DNA of 64,000 bases from Bacteroidales bacterium. Lineage in GTDB: Bacteria > Bacteroidota > Bacteroidia > Bacteroidales > UBA932. Positions 1 to 9,400 of the stretch are shown here, in pieces. Made by a program: the position numbers and the translations under genes. Position 1 is the stretch's first letter. Each line of letters starts with the position of its first letter. Location of the stretch: NCBI GenBank assembly GCA_022647615.1, contig JALCKZ010000001.1, positions 1,228,178 through 1,292,177 of the forward strand, in the 5' to 3' direction. The notes below the pieces were generated by a model. The model worked only from the letters and a program-made list of their open reading frames with translations. It ran no database searches and was not told the DNA's origin.

Positions 1-2
1 CA

Positions 3-665
3 GGTGGAGAGGGGAGCGAAGGCATTGAGAGCAAGGCAATTCTGACAATAAATAACGGTACCATAGAGGTGCAGAGTTATGATGACTGCATTAATGCGGC
101 TAAATCAATTGTTATTAACGGCGGCAAAACTTATTGTTTCAGCTCAAATAATGATGCGATAGATTCCAATGGTACTATGACAATTACGGGCGGCGTTACT
201 TTAGCTGTCGGGACTACAACACCTGAGGCGGGATTTGACTGTGACCAAAATACTTTCACTATTACGGGCGGAATTATAATTGGCACAGGAGGAGACAGCA
301 GCACTCCTTCCAGTTCTACAACTCAAAACACTCTGCTTTACGGAGGTTCAGGCGGTGCGGGGAATTGCGTAAACATTACAAATTCCAGCGGCAACAGCGT
401 AATTATGTTTAAGATTCCAAAGACCTACAGCTCAATGGTTTTGCTGGTCTCAACTCCAAGCTTTGCAACATCTTCTACATATAATATTTACGGCGGAGGG
501 AGCATAAGCGGAGGAACATCTTTCCATAATTATTACACGGATGCAACATATTCCGGAGGTTCAAAAATAACCTCATTTACAACCAGCAGCACCGTGACAA
601 AAGTTGGCACGTTTACAAACGGCGGAGGCGACAATCCGGGCGGCGGAGGACAGCCGGGGAGATAA
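3..665 (+). CDS. Carbohydrate-binding (DUF4353-type) surface protein, 5' truncated by window edge
   Basis: The frame is already open at base 3, so the start codon lies outside the window; an internal ATG at 69 is only a methionine inside the domain. The visible part has the Bacteroidetes carbohydrate-binding-domain pattern: 'GIESKAILTINNG', then 'DDCINAAKSIVINGG', then 'NDAIDSNGTMTITGG'. These short Ile/Thr/Gly-rich turns are typical of a right-handed beta-helix (family knowledge). The C-terminus is Gly/Pro-rich (last ~12 residues) and no membrane anchor is visible. It is probably exported and cell-surface or extracellular; the ligand is unknown. The next gene, 59 bp downstream, encodes a similar low-complexity beta-helix protein, so the two may form a surface pair. 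Function is inferred from composition and motif order only. Confidence 0.75.
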   Translation, partial: GGEGSEGIESKAILTINNGTIEVQSYDDCINAAKSIVINGGKTYCFSSNNDAIDSNGTMTITGGVTLAVGTTTPEAGFDCDQNTFTITGGIIIGTGGDSSTPSSSTTQNTLLYGGSGGAGNCVNITNSSGNSVIMFKIPKTYSSMVLLVSTPSFATSSTYNIYGGGSISGGTSFHNYYTDATYSGGSKITSFTTSSTVTKVGTFTNGGGDNPGGGGQPGR

Positions 666-724
666 AAAGTTAAAAATTAATCTGGGATAACACATTGTAC
701 TAAAACCATTTAATATTAAGGGTT

Positions 725-2017
725 ATGAAAAAAAAATTATTATTTGCATTTATTATTGCAGCTGCAATATTGGCTGCAGAATGCACAGGAGGAAGCGGCA
801 CCGTTACTAGTGCAAGTACTGGTGCTACTACGGGAACTACCACAGGAGGTACTACAACCGGAGGAACAACTACAACTTCTTCATCCAGCGGAGTTTATAC
901 TCTGTCTGACGGGAGTTCAACCACACTATCAGGAAAGACCTACACATCTACAACGGCAGACCAAAATGCCATAAAAGTTACAAACGGGACATTGACTCTC
1001 ACAAATGATACAATTGTAAAGAGCGCCGGAGATGCCTCAGATTCTGACGGCAGCAGTTTTTACGGAACCAATGCAGCTATCTTAGCATCAGGCAGTTCTG
1101 CAAAAGTTGTTATGAGCGGAGGAAAAATTACCACAAGCGCTAAAGGTGCAAATGCAATTGTTGCCTATGGCGGAACCGTTACAGTAAGCGACGTTACAAT
1201 GAATTGCACCAGCAATCTGTCGCGAGGCATACATGCAACAGGTGGCGGCACTATTAATGCGACCAATCTAACTATCACAACAGCAGGCAGCAACAGCTCT
1301 GTAATAGCGACAGATAGAGGTGGCGGTACCGTTACAGTTACTGGAGGAACATACAAAACTACGGGAACAGATTGTGCGGTAATTTATTCAACCGGCACAA
1401 TCACCGTAAATAATATCACAGGCTCTTCATCCCAGGGAGAAATTGGAGTCATTGAGGGAAGTAACTCAATTACAATTAATAACAGCTCCATCTCATCCAG
1501 CTCAAGCTCCCGCGCAATGATGATTTTGCAGAGCGGCTCCGGTGATGCATCCGGTTACGACGGAAAAATAAACGTGAACGGAGGTACGCTAACTTCCACA
1601 AGCTCAACGGCTCCGCTAATTGAAATAACTACCAGCACTACGGGCACGGTTACTTTAACAGATGCAACATTAAGCATTGCATCAGGTAATTTGTTGAAAG
1701 TAGATTACAATACAAGGTGGTCAACAACAAGTCCGGTTGCATATCTGATACTTGCGGGTACTTCCGGAAAAACTTACACGGGAAATATTTTAGTAGACTC
1801 CTACGGAACTGCTACAGTAACAGTTAACAGCGGTATTGTTTGGAGCGGGGCTTACAATAATGCAAACACGGGCAAATCAACTAAGGCTGTTATTAACGGA
1901 ACATGGAATTTGACCGGCAATTCTTATGTGGGCACAATCACCAATAACGGAACGATTAATAAAAACGGTTATACCTTAACCTACAGCACTTTAACCGGTT
2001 CAGGAACTTTACAGTAA
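725..2017 (+). CDS. Exported Thr/Ser/Gly-rich beta-helix protein
   Basis: 430 residues. An N-terminal signal (MKKKLLFAFIIAAAILAAEC) is followed by a Gly/Thr repeat linker at about residues 27-55. If Cys20 is lipidated the lipobox (AAEC) is poor because of Glu at -1, so secretion type is uncertain. The remainder is a series of short turns (GGTVTVSDVTM, GGTINATNLTI, GGTVTVTGGTY) spaced about 20-25 residues apart, the signature of a parallel beta-helix like that of pectate-lyase-fold adhesins. No catalytic motif was recognised. It is probably cotranscribed with the upstream carbohydrate-binding protein and ends in a strong terminator. Role inferred: adhesion or surface glycan binding. Confidence 0.7.
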   Translation: MKKKLLFAFIIAAAILAAECTGGSGTVTSASTGATTGTTTGGTTTGGTTTTSSSSGVYTLSDGSSTTLSGKTYTSTTADQNAIKVTNGTLTLTNDTIVKSAGDASDSDGSSFYGTNAAILASGSSAKVVMSGGKITTSAKGANAIVAYGGTVTVSDVTMNCTSNLSRGIHATGGGTINATNLTITTAGSNSSVIATDRGGGTVTVTGGTYKTTGTDCAVIYSTGTITVNNITGSSSQGEIGVIEGSNSITINNSSISSSSSSRAMMILQSGSGDASGYDGKINVNGGTLTSTSSTAPLIEITTSTTGTVTLTDATLSIASGNLLKVDYNTRWSTTSPVAYLILAGTSGKTYTGNILVDSYGTATVTVNSGIVWSGAYNNANTGKSTKAVINGTWNLTGNSYVGTITNNGTINKNGYTLTYSTLTGSGTLQ

Positions 2018-2035
2018 AAGATTATTGAGTGCAAT

Positions 2036-2063
2036 AAAAAAGCGGGCTATACCCGCTTTTTTT
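2036..2063. terminator. Bidirectional intrinsic terminator
   Basis: Stem AGCGGG/CCCGCT with loop CTATA, flanked by an A run on the left and a T run on the right, so it can serve both convergent transcripts: the beta-helix gene (+) and the phosphoesterase gene (-). Confidence 0.9.
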
Positions 2064-2079
2064 ATTGTAAATATTACCC

Positions 2080-4713
2080 TTAGTCATCGTCCGCATCTTT
2101 TGTATACGTTAAGAAGGCGGAACGTCTTATTGCAGGATAAGGAGTTCCGTCTCCTTTTATTGCATGCCACAACATTTGATTGAATTCTACATCGGGCACC
2201 GCATCCTCTTTGTTGAAATTGTATTTCTCGCACATTGCCTGCCATTTATCCTTTTTGACATTGCGGTCATCCAAATTGATGTTGGCGGGAAGGAAATGAA
2301 AAGCAGTTGTATCTGCGGTTGGAGAGAAACATCTCCACATTGAGCGCGCGCTTGCATCATATTGAGTCATAGGCGGTAAGCCAAGTATAAGTTCCATTGT
2401 GCGGAGAACGGAAGTTGTTGTGTAAGGGGTGTGGTCTACAAATCCGCGCTTTACAAAACCGCCTGCAATATAGCAAGGACTTCTGTGCGCATCTACGTGG
2501 TCCGCACCGTTTTGCGCGTCATCCTCAACAATAAAAACAACGCTCTCCTTCCAAATAGGCGAGTGGCTAAGGTGGTCTATTATCATCCCGACAGCTAAAT
2601 CATTGTCTGCCGCAAATGCAAATGGAGTGCGCTGTCCAATTCTCATTCCCATTGTGTGGTCATTTGGAACTCTCACAATTTGAAAATGCGGAACTGCATT
2701 TGCAACAACCAGAGAATCAAAATCTTTGACCCATTGTCCGTATCTGATAGTATCTCTTACGGCAAGATTCCAAGGCTCATAAGTTTTGCAAAAATGGTCA
2801 GCCAAAGAGGGTACAGATGGAACAAGGACTCCATTTTTTCTATAGACAAATTCTCCATAAGTGCGGTATGAAACTCCCATCTTCTTGCACATGTCCCAAA
2901 TAAATCCGCTGGTGTTATTTCCCATCTCTTGTGCTCCTTCTCCTGCATAATAATCTCCTCTGCCGCTATAGTAGGTTGGCCATGTCTTCTCCAAAAAGTC
3001 ATTAGCGTAACCTCCTACAGTCCAGTTATGTCCGTCGCAGCTGACTTCTGCGTTAACATAAAAATTATCCAGCAGCACAAATTGTTTTGCAAGCGCATGG
3101 TGATTTGGAGTTACCTTATCTCCAAAAAGCACAAGTGAAGAATCTCCATTTCCCTCCTTGATGTCTCCTAGAACTTGGTCATAAGTTCTGTTCTCTTGTA
3201 TAATATAAAATACATATTTGATAGGACTTGGATTACCAACTTTTGCAGGAATAGGATTGCCCGGCTCGCCCTCTGCTGTTAAGTCATTTGCCTGATTATA
3301 AGGTGTATTGGCATATACTTGTTTTGAATACTCAGCAAGTTTATCATCTACTGGCAAATCTATTTCTGATAGCGCGCCAAGGAAAAGCCCTGCAATGTAC
3401 TCCACGCCCTGTGTCTTGTGTGAGTCTCCGCTATGATGTCCAAAGTCTTCTCTAACATCCGCAGGCTCAGGACCGTAAGGGTTTGGAGCTGACTTAAGAC
3501 CTTTGCCGTTTGTAACCCAAAGTTTGCCCGATGCGCATTTTACATTTGTCGGATACCAACCTACAGGTATGAATCCCAGGCATTTGCTCTCTCCTTTTTC
3601 TGAAATGTCAAACACTGTGACGCAATTATTATCTGCATTTGCAACATAAAGTTTCTTTCCCTTAGGTGAAATGCACAATCCATTTGTTGTACTACCTGCC
3701 AGTGAATTAGGGAACAACGCCGCATTTAAAATCTCCTCAACTCTTTTATTCTGCAAGTCTATCACACTTACGCTGTTATCATCTGCATTTGCAACAAAAA
3801 GACGCTCTCCGTCTTTATCCAAACATAGTTCATTTGGGTGATTCCCAACATCATAGCTCTCTGTCCACTCTTGCTTTTTTAGATTCCAAACTTTTACTTT
3901 TTTCCCTCCCCAGCAAGAAACATAAGCATTCTCTTCATCCTTGGATAATACTATATCATAGCACTCGCTGCCTGCTGATACTTTCTTAATCAGCTGGTTA
4001 TAAACTTCTCCGCTGCTGTTTCCAGATTTGTTGTTTCTGTTTTGTAATTCAGCGTTTTTATTTTTGGATTGCCCGTAAATATAAATGCTGTTATCCCTTC
4101 TTGTAACTACCAGCAGCTGACCATATTTCTTTGATATTACTATTCCTGACGGACTGATATGATTTGGCCATGGTTTTCCCATTACTATGCTGTCAGCCTG
4201 TGCAAGTTTCCCATCATCGCTTACAGAATATATTCTTATTTTATTCTCGTTACCTCCTGACGCATAGAGTGTTTTACTGTCGGGAGAAAAACAGATTCCA
4301 TACCAGCTCATAGGAATTGTGACATTGTCAGTCTCACGCTCCTCCTTAGTATTAAAGAGCTGAATGCACTGCCTGCCGTATCCGTTGTTGGTCACTGCCA
4401 GCCACTTCTGATTTGGAGAAACCGCCATGTTAAGAGGGAGGTCTCCAAGTTTGAATTGCTTCCCAACCGGAGTCAGCTTCCATCCGTTAGGAAGAGTAAC
4501 AGCTTCCGCTTTAATTGCCTCTCCTGCAGAGTCTTTCTGACTCTCTCCAAGCGCTACAGCCCTTTTTAATTTGCTGGAACTTTTCTCAAATTGCTGCTCT
4601 GTTTTCCTGCTTTTCTTTTTGCTTTGTGCTGTTGCATAATTGCAAAATACAGCGGGCATAATTAATAGCATTGCTGCGGCAGCTATTGAGGAAACGGATA
4701 AAAATTTTTTCAT
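2080..4713 (-). CDS. Bifunctional YncE-type beta-propeller / phosphoesterase-family protein
   Basis: 877 residues with an N-terminal Sec signal (about residues 1-30). Residues ~70-400 are YncE/YVTN-like propeller blades (recurring 'LFVANADDNSVSVIDL' and 'LYVANADNNCVTVFDI' patterns). From about residue 500 a phosphoesterase domain of the acid phosphatase/phospholipase C type follows, with the family N-terminal motif ENRTYDQVLGD (compare ENRSFD) and a C-terminal metal-site segment EDDAQNGADHVDAHR near residue 730. The domain order matches the known Bacteroidetes 'bifunctional YncE/alkaline phosphatase family' architecture. It probably acts in the periplasm or at the surface on phosphoesters; the substrate is not predictable. 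It is a single-gene unit, convergent with the beta-helix gene. Confidence 0.85.
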   Translation of the reverse strand: MKKFLSVSSIAAAAMLLIMPAVFCNYATAQSKKKSRKTEQQFEKSSSKLKRAVALGESQKDSAGEAIKAEAVTLPNGWKLTPVGKQFKLGDLPLNMAVSPNQKWLAVTNNGYGRQCIQLFNTKEERETDNVTIPMSWYGICFSPDSKTLYASGGNENKIRIYSVSDDGKLAQADSIVMGKPWPNHISPSGIVISKKYGQLLVVTRRDNSIYIYGQSKNKNAELQNRNNKSGNSSGEVYNQLIKKVSAGSECYDIVLSKDEENAYVSCWGGKKVKVWNLKKQEWTESYDVGNHPNELCLDKDGERLFVANADDNSVSVIDLQNKRVEEILNAALFPNSLAGSTTNGLCISPKGKKLYVANADNNCVTVFDISEKGESKCLGFIPVGWYPTNVKCASGKLWVTNGKGLKSAPNPYGPEPADVREDFGHHSGDSHKTQGVEYIAGLFLGALSEIDLPVDDKLAEYSKQVYANTPYNQANDLTAEGEPGNPIPAKVGNPSPIKYVFYIIQENRTYDQVLGDIKEGNGDSSLVLFGDKVTPNHHALAKQFVLLDNFYVNAEVSCDGHNWTVGGYANDFLEKTWPTYYSGRGDYYAGEGAQEMGNNTSGFIWDMCKKMGVSYRTYGEFVYRKNGVLVPSVPSLADHFCKTYEPWNLAVRDTIRYGQWVKDFDSLVVANAVPHFQIVRVPNDHTMGMRIGQRTPFAFAADNDLAVGMIIDHLSHSPIWKESVVFIVEDDAQNGADHVDAHRSPCYIAGGFVKRGFVDHTPYTTTSVLRTMELILGLPPMTQYDASARSMWRCFSPTADTTAFHFLPANINLDDRNVKKDKWQAMCEKYNFNKEDAVPDVEFNQMLWHAIKGDGTPYPAIRRSAFLTYTKDADDD

Positions 4714-4988
4714 GATAAAATTATTTCTCTCTGAAATTTATTCCTCACTTCAAAGTTACTCTTCTTAAGGAGTAGTCTTCTCTTCAGAATTATTTCTTCA
4801 CACAAAGTTAAGAGAATTCACCTCTTTTTATCCGTTTGTATTTTATCTAAAATGCTGTTTTGACGCATTTGTGTAAGCAAAAATGCAAATATTGATTTAA
4901 TAATTATCGCGATGGATATTATTTTATTAAATTGCGTAACTGAAATTTGAAATTCTAATAAAAATTAACCTAAATAAAAATAGATATT

Positions 4989-6362
4989 ATGGAACTGCCA
5001 TTTGCAGAATCTTGGAAAATAAAGATGGTTGAACCCATCAGAAAAAGCACTCGCGCAGAACGTGAGGAGTGGCTTAAAAAAGCATATTATAATGTATTTC
5101 AACTTAAGGCGGAGGAGGTTTATATAGACCTTCTAACAGACTCAGGCACAGGCTCTATGAGCCAAGGACAATGGGCTGCGCTTATGCTTGGAGATGAGAG
5201 CTATGCCGGCGCAACTTCTTTTTATAAGTTTGAGGCGGAAGTTCAAAAAATCACTGGGTTTAAATATGTGATTCCAACTCACCAAGGCCGCGCCGCTGAG
5301 AATGTTTTATTCTCTTATTTGGTAAAGCCCGGCAATGTAATTCCAGGAAACGCTCACTTTGATACAACAAAAGGTCATATTGAGAGCCGCAAGGCCAAGG
5401 CCATTGATGTAACTGTAGATGAAGCAAAAGACACTCAGCTGGAGATTCCTTTTAAGGGAAATGTAAGCATTGAAAAACTGGAGAAAGTTCTTAAGGAAAA
5501 TAAGGGGAATGTGCCTTTTATGGTCCTGACAGTTACTAACAATACTGTTGGTGGTCAGCCTGTTAGCATGCAGAATATTAGAGAGACAAGTGAGGTTTGC
5601 AAGAAGTACGGAGTTCCAATTGTAATGGATTCAGCGCGTTTTGCAGAGAATGCTTATTTCATTAAAGTGCGTGAGAAAGGGTATGAAAATAAGACCATTA
5701 AGGAGATTGCGCTGGAGATGTTTTCTTATGTTGACGGTATGACAATGAGTGCCAAAAAAGATGCTATCGTGAATATGGGAGGCTTTATTGCTACTAATAA
5801 TAAAGATTGGTATGAAGGGGCAAAAATGTTCTGCATTCCGTTTGAAGGATATATTACTTACGGCGGTTTGAACGGACGTGATTTGAATGCGTTAGCTGTT
5901 GGTCTTGAGGAGAATACTGAGTTTGATATGCTTAATACAAGAATACATCAGGTACAGCATCTTGCTGATAAATTGGATGAATACGGGATTCCTTATCAGC
6001 GTCCTGCCGGCGGCCATGCAATTTTTGTAGATGCGGATAAAGTTTTGACTCATGTTCCAAAAGAGGAATTTCCTGCACAGACTTTGACTTGCGAGCTTTA
6101 TCTTGAGGCTGGCGTAAGAGCCTGTGAGATAGGGTATATCTTGGCAGATAGAGATCCTGTTACAAGACAGAATCGTTTTGGAGGTTTGGATTTATTGAGG
6201 ATGGCTATTCCTAGAAGAGTCTATACAGATAACCACATGGATGTGATTGCTGCCGCTCTTAAGAATGTTTATGACAGGAGAGAGTCAATAACTCACGGTG
6301 TTGCAATAGAGTGGGAGGCGCCGCTGATGCGTCACTTTACCGTTAAGCTTAAACGCCTGTAA
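4989..6362 (+). CDS. tnaA: Tryptophanase (tryptophan indole-lyase)
   Basis: 457 residues, full length for the beta-eliminating lyase family. It is a PLP enzyme converting L-tryptophan to indole, pyruvate and ammonia in the cytosol. Visible motifs are LLTDSGTG (47-54), PTHQGR (96-101), DSARFAENAYF (214-224) and the PLP-lysine segment SAKKD (Lys257 is the expected Schiff base). Tyrosine phenol-lyase is the close relative. Two positions separate them: the family's tyrosine-specific Arg is Ile here (ACEIG, as in TnaA), and the C-terminal site is RHFT (His449) as in tryptophanase rather than RFFT. No tnaC-like Trp-containing leader or tnaB permease is adjacent, so it is monocistronic, followed by a terminator. 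The specificity call rests on comparison from memory. Confidence 0.9.
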   Translation: MELPFAESWKIKMVEPIRKSTRAEREEWLKKAYYNVFQLKAEEVYIDLLTDSGTGSMSQGQWAALMLGDESYAGATSFYKFEAEVQKITGFKYVIPTHQGRAAENVLFSYLVKPGNVIPGNAHFDTTKGHIESRKAKAIDVTVDEAKDTQLEIPFKGNVSIEKLEKVLKENKGNVPFMVLTVTNNTVGGQPVSMQNIRETSEVCKKYGVPIVMDSARFAENAYFIKVREKGYENKTIKEIALEMFSYVDGMTMSAKKDAIVNMGGFIATNNKDWYEGAKMFCIPFEGYITYGGLNGRDLNALAVGLEENTEFDMLNTRIHQVQHLADKLDEYGIPYQRPAGGHAIFVDADKVLTHVPKEEFPAQTLTCELYLEAGVRACEIGYILADRDPVTRQNRFGGLDLLRMAIPRRVYTDNHMDVIAAALKNVYDRRESITHGVAIEWEAPLMRHFTVKLKRL

Positions 6363-6390
6363 TAATCATCAAGTAATGATAATGAGGCAT

Positions 6391-6424
6391 AAAAAATAAC
6401 AGGCATTTTGCCTGTTATTTTTTT
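6391..6424 (+). terminator. Intrinsic terminator after tnaA
   Basis: Perfect stem AAATAACAGGCA / TGCCTGTTATTT with a short T loop and T7 tail. The 54-bp segment holding it (6372-6425) recurs in inverted orientation at 10195-10248. Confidence 0.9.
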
Positions 6425-6442
6425 GTCCGCTAAACAACTTAT

Positions 6443-6622
6443 CTGCAAAGTCATTTGAAAAGTTTCGCTCTGGCTTACTTCTCGCTAATGATATTTCATA
6501 AACAACTAAAAATTACATGCAGTATTATACAATCACTTGCATTTAATAATCAGAATGATATCAATCATAAAGAAAGTTTCATGATTTTGATAGCATATAA
6601 TAGAAGCAACTATGAAAAAACT
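6443..6622 (+). repeat. Leader/promoter repeat, copy A (upstream of C10 protease)
   Basis: The ~170 bp ending at the C10 protease start codon is a near-identical direct repeat of 10261-10440, which ends at the start codon of the fourth lipoprotein gene. Both share AGAAGCAACTATGAAAAAA around the start and a small ATGAT/ATCAT inverted repeat about 60 nt upstream of it. It probably contains the promoter and RBS; no convincing TAnnTTTG box was located. Confidence 0.8.
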
Positions 6623-7952
6623 GAGAGTTTTTTTGCTTCTTTTTTCTGCCGTTCTTTTTTTCAGCTGCGGCAAGATGCCGGAACCAAAAACAGACCCCGT
6701 TAGTATTGTTGCGATGGACTCCACTTACATAGTATCAGAAAGTCAATCGTTGAATCTCTGTCTAAAAACTCTAAATGCACTTGACCCTTCATCCAAATCT
6801 TCCTCAAGCAATGCAAGAGTTGTTTCATCATTTGTAAAGATATCATCCTTGATTTCGGGAAAAGGTACATTTACTAAAGCAGGAAAGATGGAAGCCCCAT
6901 CTTTCTATTTATTTAACTTCTCTAATAATCAAGGCTATGCGCTTGCTTCTGCAGACAAACGCGATGATGGTGCAATATATATGTTTTCAGAAAAAGGCAA
7001 TCTCAACCTATCTGACATTGACACAAGCAGTATTCAGCACTACGTCCTTAATCTTATTGAAAAATACCATAATTATCAAATCGATTCTTGCAATAGTAGT
7101 CACATCAACAAAGTCCAAACCAAAGGGGTGGCTGATAAGGATGGTTATGAGTCTATTACAACTTCAGTAATAACAGCAAAATATGGCCCTCTAATCACAA
7201 CAGCATGGGATCAGGATGATCCTTTTAACTATTATGCCAATAATTATGGGGGAGCACAGTGCAGGGGGAAAAACCCACATATGGGGTGCGGACCAATCGC
7301 GGTTGCACAATTAGCAGCATATTACAATTATCCAAGCTCCTATACCCAAGACGGCATCACTTATACATTTAATTGGAGCATAATAAACCAAGGGAAAACC
7401 AAGAGTGATTTAAACTCAGATACAATAAGAAAATATGAGGTATCGAAATTTATTTATGCAGTTGCGTGCGCTGAGGGCATAAAATATGGCACAGATGGTT
7501 CATCAGTAAGTAGGTATTTTTTAAAAAAAGGCTTAACAAGATTGGGATTTGTCCACGAAAGCCATACACATGACTTTACATATCCGGCTGTCAGATTATC
7601 ACTAACGCAGAGTCATCCTGTTATCATCAGAGGAGATACTACGGACGCTAAGAGAGGTCATGTTTGGCTTATTGATGGTTTTTCAGAAATTACTGATGAG
7701 GTAAGGGCTTATGATGAACAGGGTAATTTAGTTGAGAACACGGTGCTCAATATATACAATTATAACCTATATTATAAATACATTCACTGCAATTTCGGCT
7801 GGGGGGCGTTTTATTCTGATAGCAATAGGGATTATGAGTATTCTTCTCAATATGAAAATTATACCGCTAATGTTAATGCAAGTGTATTCAAACCAAATAA
7901 GAAATATACCTTTAACCAAGATTTAAGAATTCTGTCAAATGTTCATAATTAA
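6612..7952 (+). CDS. Peptidase family C10 (streptopain-like) lipoprotein protease
   Basis: 446 residues. The lipoprotein signal has lipobox LFFSC (Cys19). Residues ~30-180 form the C10 propeptide, with the conserved 'SFYLFNFSNNQGYALASAD' strand. The mature protease starts near 185, with catalytic Cys226 in GCGPIAVAQLAAYYNYP, catalytic His350 in GHVWLIDGF and the family's aromatic WG segment near 393-398 (CNFGWG). All residues needed for activity are present, so it is predicted to be a secreted, membrane-anchored zymogen cysteine protease of the SpeB/interpain class. It heads a tandem array of five ~230-residue lipoproteins, the first only 8 bp downstream, so cotranscription is likely. In other C10 loci, adjacent genes encode cognate inhibitors (family knowledge); that role for the neighbours is inference. 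Confidence 0.9.
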   Translation: MKKLRVFLLLFSAVLFFSCGKMPEPKTDPVSIVAMDSTYIVSESQSLNLCLKTLNALDPSSKSSSSNARVVSSFVKISSLISGKGTFTKAGKMEAPSFYLFNFSNNQGYALASADKRDDGAIYMFSEKGNLNLSDIDTSSIQHYVLNLIEKYHNYQIDSCNSSHINKVQTKGVADKDGYESITTSVITAKYGPLITTAWDQDDPFNYYANNYGGAQCRGKNPHMGCGPIAVAQLAAYYNYPSSYTQDGITYTFNWSIINQGKTKSDLNSDTIRKYEVSKFIYAVACAEGIKYGTDGSSVSRYFLKKGLTRLGFVHESHTHDFTYPAVRLSLTQSHPVIIRGDTTDAKRGHVWLIDGFSEITDEVRAYDEQGNLVENTVLNIYNYNLYYKYIHCNFGWGAFYSDSNRDYEYSSQYENYTANVNASVFKPNKKYTFNQDLRILSNVHN

Positions 7953-7960
7953 ATAAAGTC

Positions 7961-8653
7961 ATGAAAAAATTTAGTTGTGCTTTAGGTTTATTGCTTACAA
8001 TAATAATTTGTGTATCTGCAAGTTGCAGCAAGGATGACATTAAGGATTACTCTAATCTTGGACCTAACAAGATTTTTTACGGTGCCAATAAAATAATGTC
8101 TGTAAATACAACCATTGACTGCAACAGCCTTAATAAAATCTTGACATCTACAATCTGGTACGGCCGTTATACTACCTCTTTTAACATAAACTCTAAGGGA
8201 ACTATTGACTTTGTGGATGTTTGTATAGACATGAACAAAGTTGATTTTCCCGGCGTGTCTTATTATAAATTTGTAGGAAAAGATTCTGTTTATCTGTACA
8301 GAGTAGCTGCCCCTGAATATAAAAGATATGATTTATCATGCAGTGTTGATTCCAATTCAAAAATTTTGAGTTTCTTCTACAAAGGAAAGGCTGTAATGGA
8401 GTGGAAACTCGTAGGGCTTGAAGACGGAACCATTGCAGTAAATGGCGATGACTTTGCTTTTCATGGAAGGCTTACCACCAGGAAGTACTCAGAGATAAGA
8501 ACCGTTTATCGTCCCTTTACTGAGTATTTTTCAAATGCAGGAAAAGCAGAAGCAGTGTCAGATGCAAAAGAAATAATGTCAAAAGCATTGCCTGTTGATG
8601 TTTGGAATTCCAAATATCAGCCAGACCCTGCCTGTACGGAGAGCTGGGAATAA
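7961..8653 (+). CDS. Array lipoprotein 1 (unknown family, C10 protease-linked)
   Basis: 230 residues; lipoprotein signal with lipobox VSASC (Cys22), then a SKDDIKDYSNLGPNK segment and a predicted all-beta body ending in ESWE. No known domain was recognised. It is one of five paralogues. Its first residues (MKKFSCALG) differ from the MKKINGALG of copies 2-5, and its upstream sequence lacks the AGAAGCAACT leader, so its 5' end was joined differently to the protease gene. Its C-terminal 45 residues are identical to copy 4. Candidate roles are inhibitor or immunity factor for the upstream protease, substrate, or independent surface antigen. Confidence 0.75.
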   Translation: MKKFSCALGLLLTIIICVSASCSKDDIKDYSNLGPNKIFYGANKIMSVNTTIDCNSLNKILTSTIWYGRYTTSFNINSKGTIDFVDVCIDMNKVDFPGVSYYKFVGKDSVYLYRVAAPEYKRYDLSCSVDSNSKILSFFYKGKAVMEWKLVGLEDGTIAVNGDDFAFHGRLTTRKYSEIRTVYRPFTEYFSNAGKAEAVSDAKEIMSKALPVDVWNSKYQPDPACTESWE

Positions 8654-8680
8654 TATTGATAATATAAAATAGAAGCAACT

Positions 8681-9373
8681 ATGAAAAAAATTAATGGTGC
8701 TTTAGGTTTATTGCTTACAATAATAATTTGTGTATCTGTAAGTTGCAGCAAGGATGACATTAAGGATTACTCTAATCTTGGACCTAACAAGATTTTTTAC
8801 GGTGCCAATAAAATAATGTCTGTAAATACAACCATTGACTGCAGCAGCTTGAATAAAATCCTGACATCTACAATCTGGTACGGCCGTTATACTACCTCTT
8901 TTAACATAAACTCTAAAGGAACTATTGACTTTGTGGATGTTTGTATAGACATGAACAAAGTTGATTTTCCCGACGTGTCTTTTTATAAATTTGTAGGAAA
9001 AGATTCTGTTTATTTGTACAGAGTAGTTCCCTCTGAATATAAAAGATATGATTTATCATGCAGTGTTGATTCCAATTCAAAAATTTTGAGTTTCTTCTAC
9101 AAAGGAAAAGCTGTAATGGAGTGGAAACTCGTAGGGCTTGAAGACGGAACCATTGCAGTAAATGGAGATGACTTTGCTTTTCATGGAAGGCTTACTACCA
9201 GGAAGTACTCAGAGATAAGAACCGTTTATCGTCCCTTTACTGAGTATTTTTCAAATGCAGGAAAAACAGAAGCAATGTCATATGCAAAAGAAATAATGTC
9301 AGAAGCATTGCCTGTTGATGTTTGGAATTCCAAATATCCGCCATACCCTGCCTGGACGGAGAGTTGGGAATAA
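8681..9373 (+). CDS. Array lipoprotein 2
   Basis: 230-residue paralogue with lipobox VSVSC. It is nearly identical to copy 1 over most of the protein but differs in a variable patch around residues 93-117 (FPDVSFYKF, RVVPSEY) and in the last ~45 residues (SKYPPYPAWTESWE), where it resembles copy 5. The 27 bp separating it from copy 1 carry the AGAAGCAACT leader found before copies 3-5 and before the protease, so each copy has its own ribosome-binding context. Function unknown. Confidence 0.75.
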   Translation: MKKINGALGLLLTIIICVSVSCSKDDIKDYSNLGPNKIFYGANKIMSVNTTIDCSSLNKILTSTIWYGRYTTSFNINSKGTIDFVDVCIDMNKVDFPDVSFYKFVGKDSVYLYRVVPSEYKRYDLSCSVDSNSKILSFFYKGKAVMEWKLVGLEDGTIAVNGDDFAFHGRLTTRKYSEIRTVYRPFTEYFSNAGKTEAMSYAKEIMSEALPVDVWNSKYPPYPAWTESWE

Positions 9374-9400
9374 TATTGATAATATAAAATAGAAGCAACT

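Noticed and set aside
4989..6362. Tyrosine phenol-lyase
   Set aside because: The diagnostic Arg is Ile (ACEIG) and the C-terminal site is RHFT with His, both as in tryptophanase.
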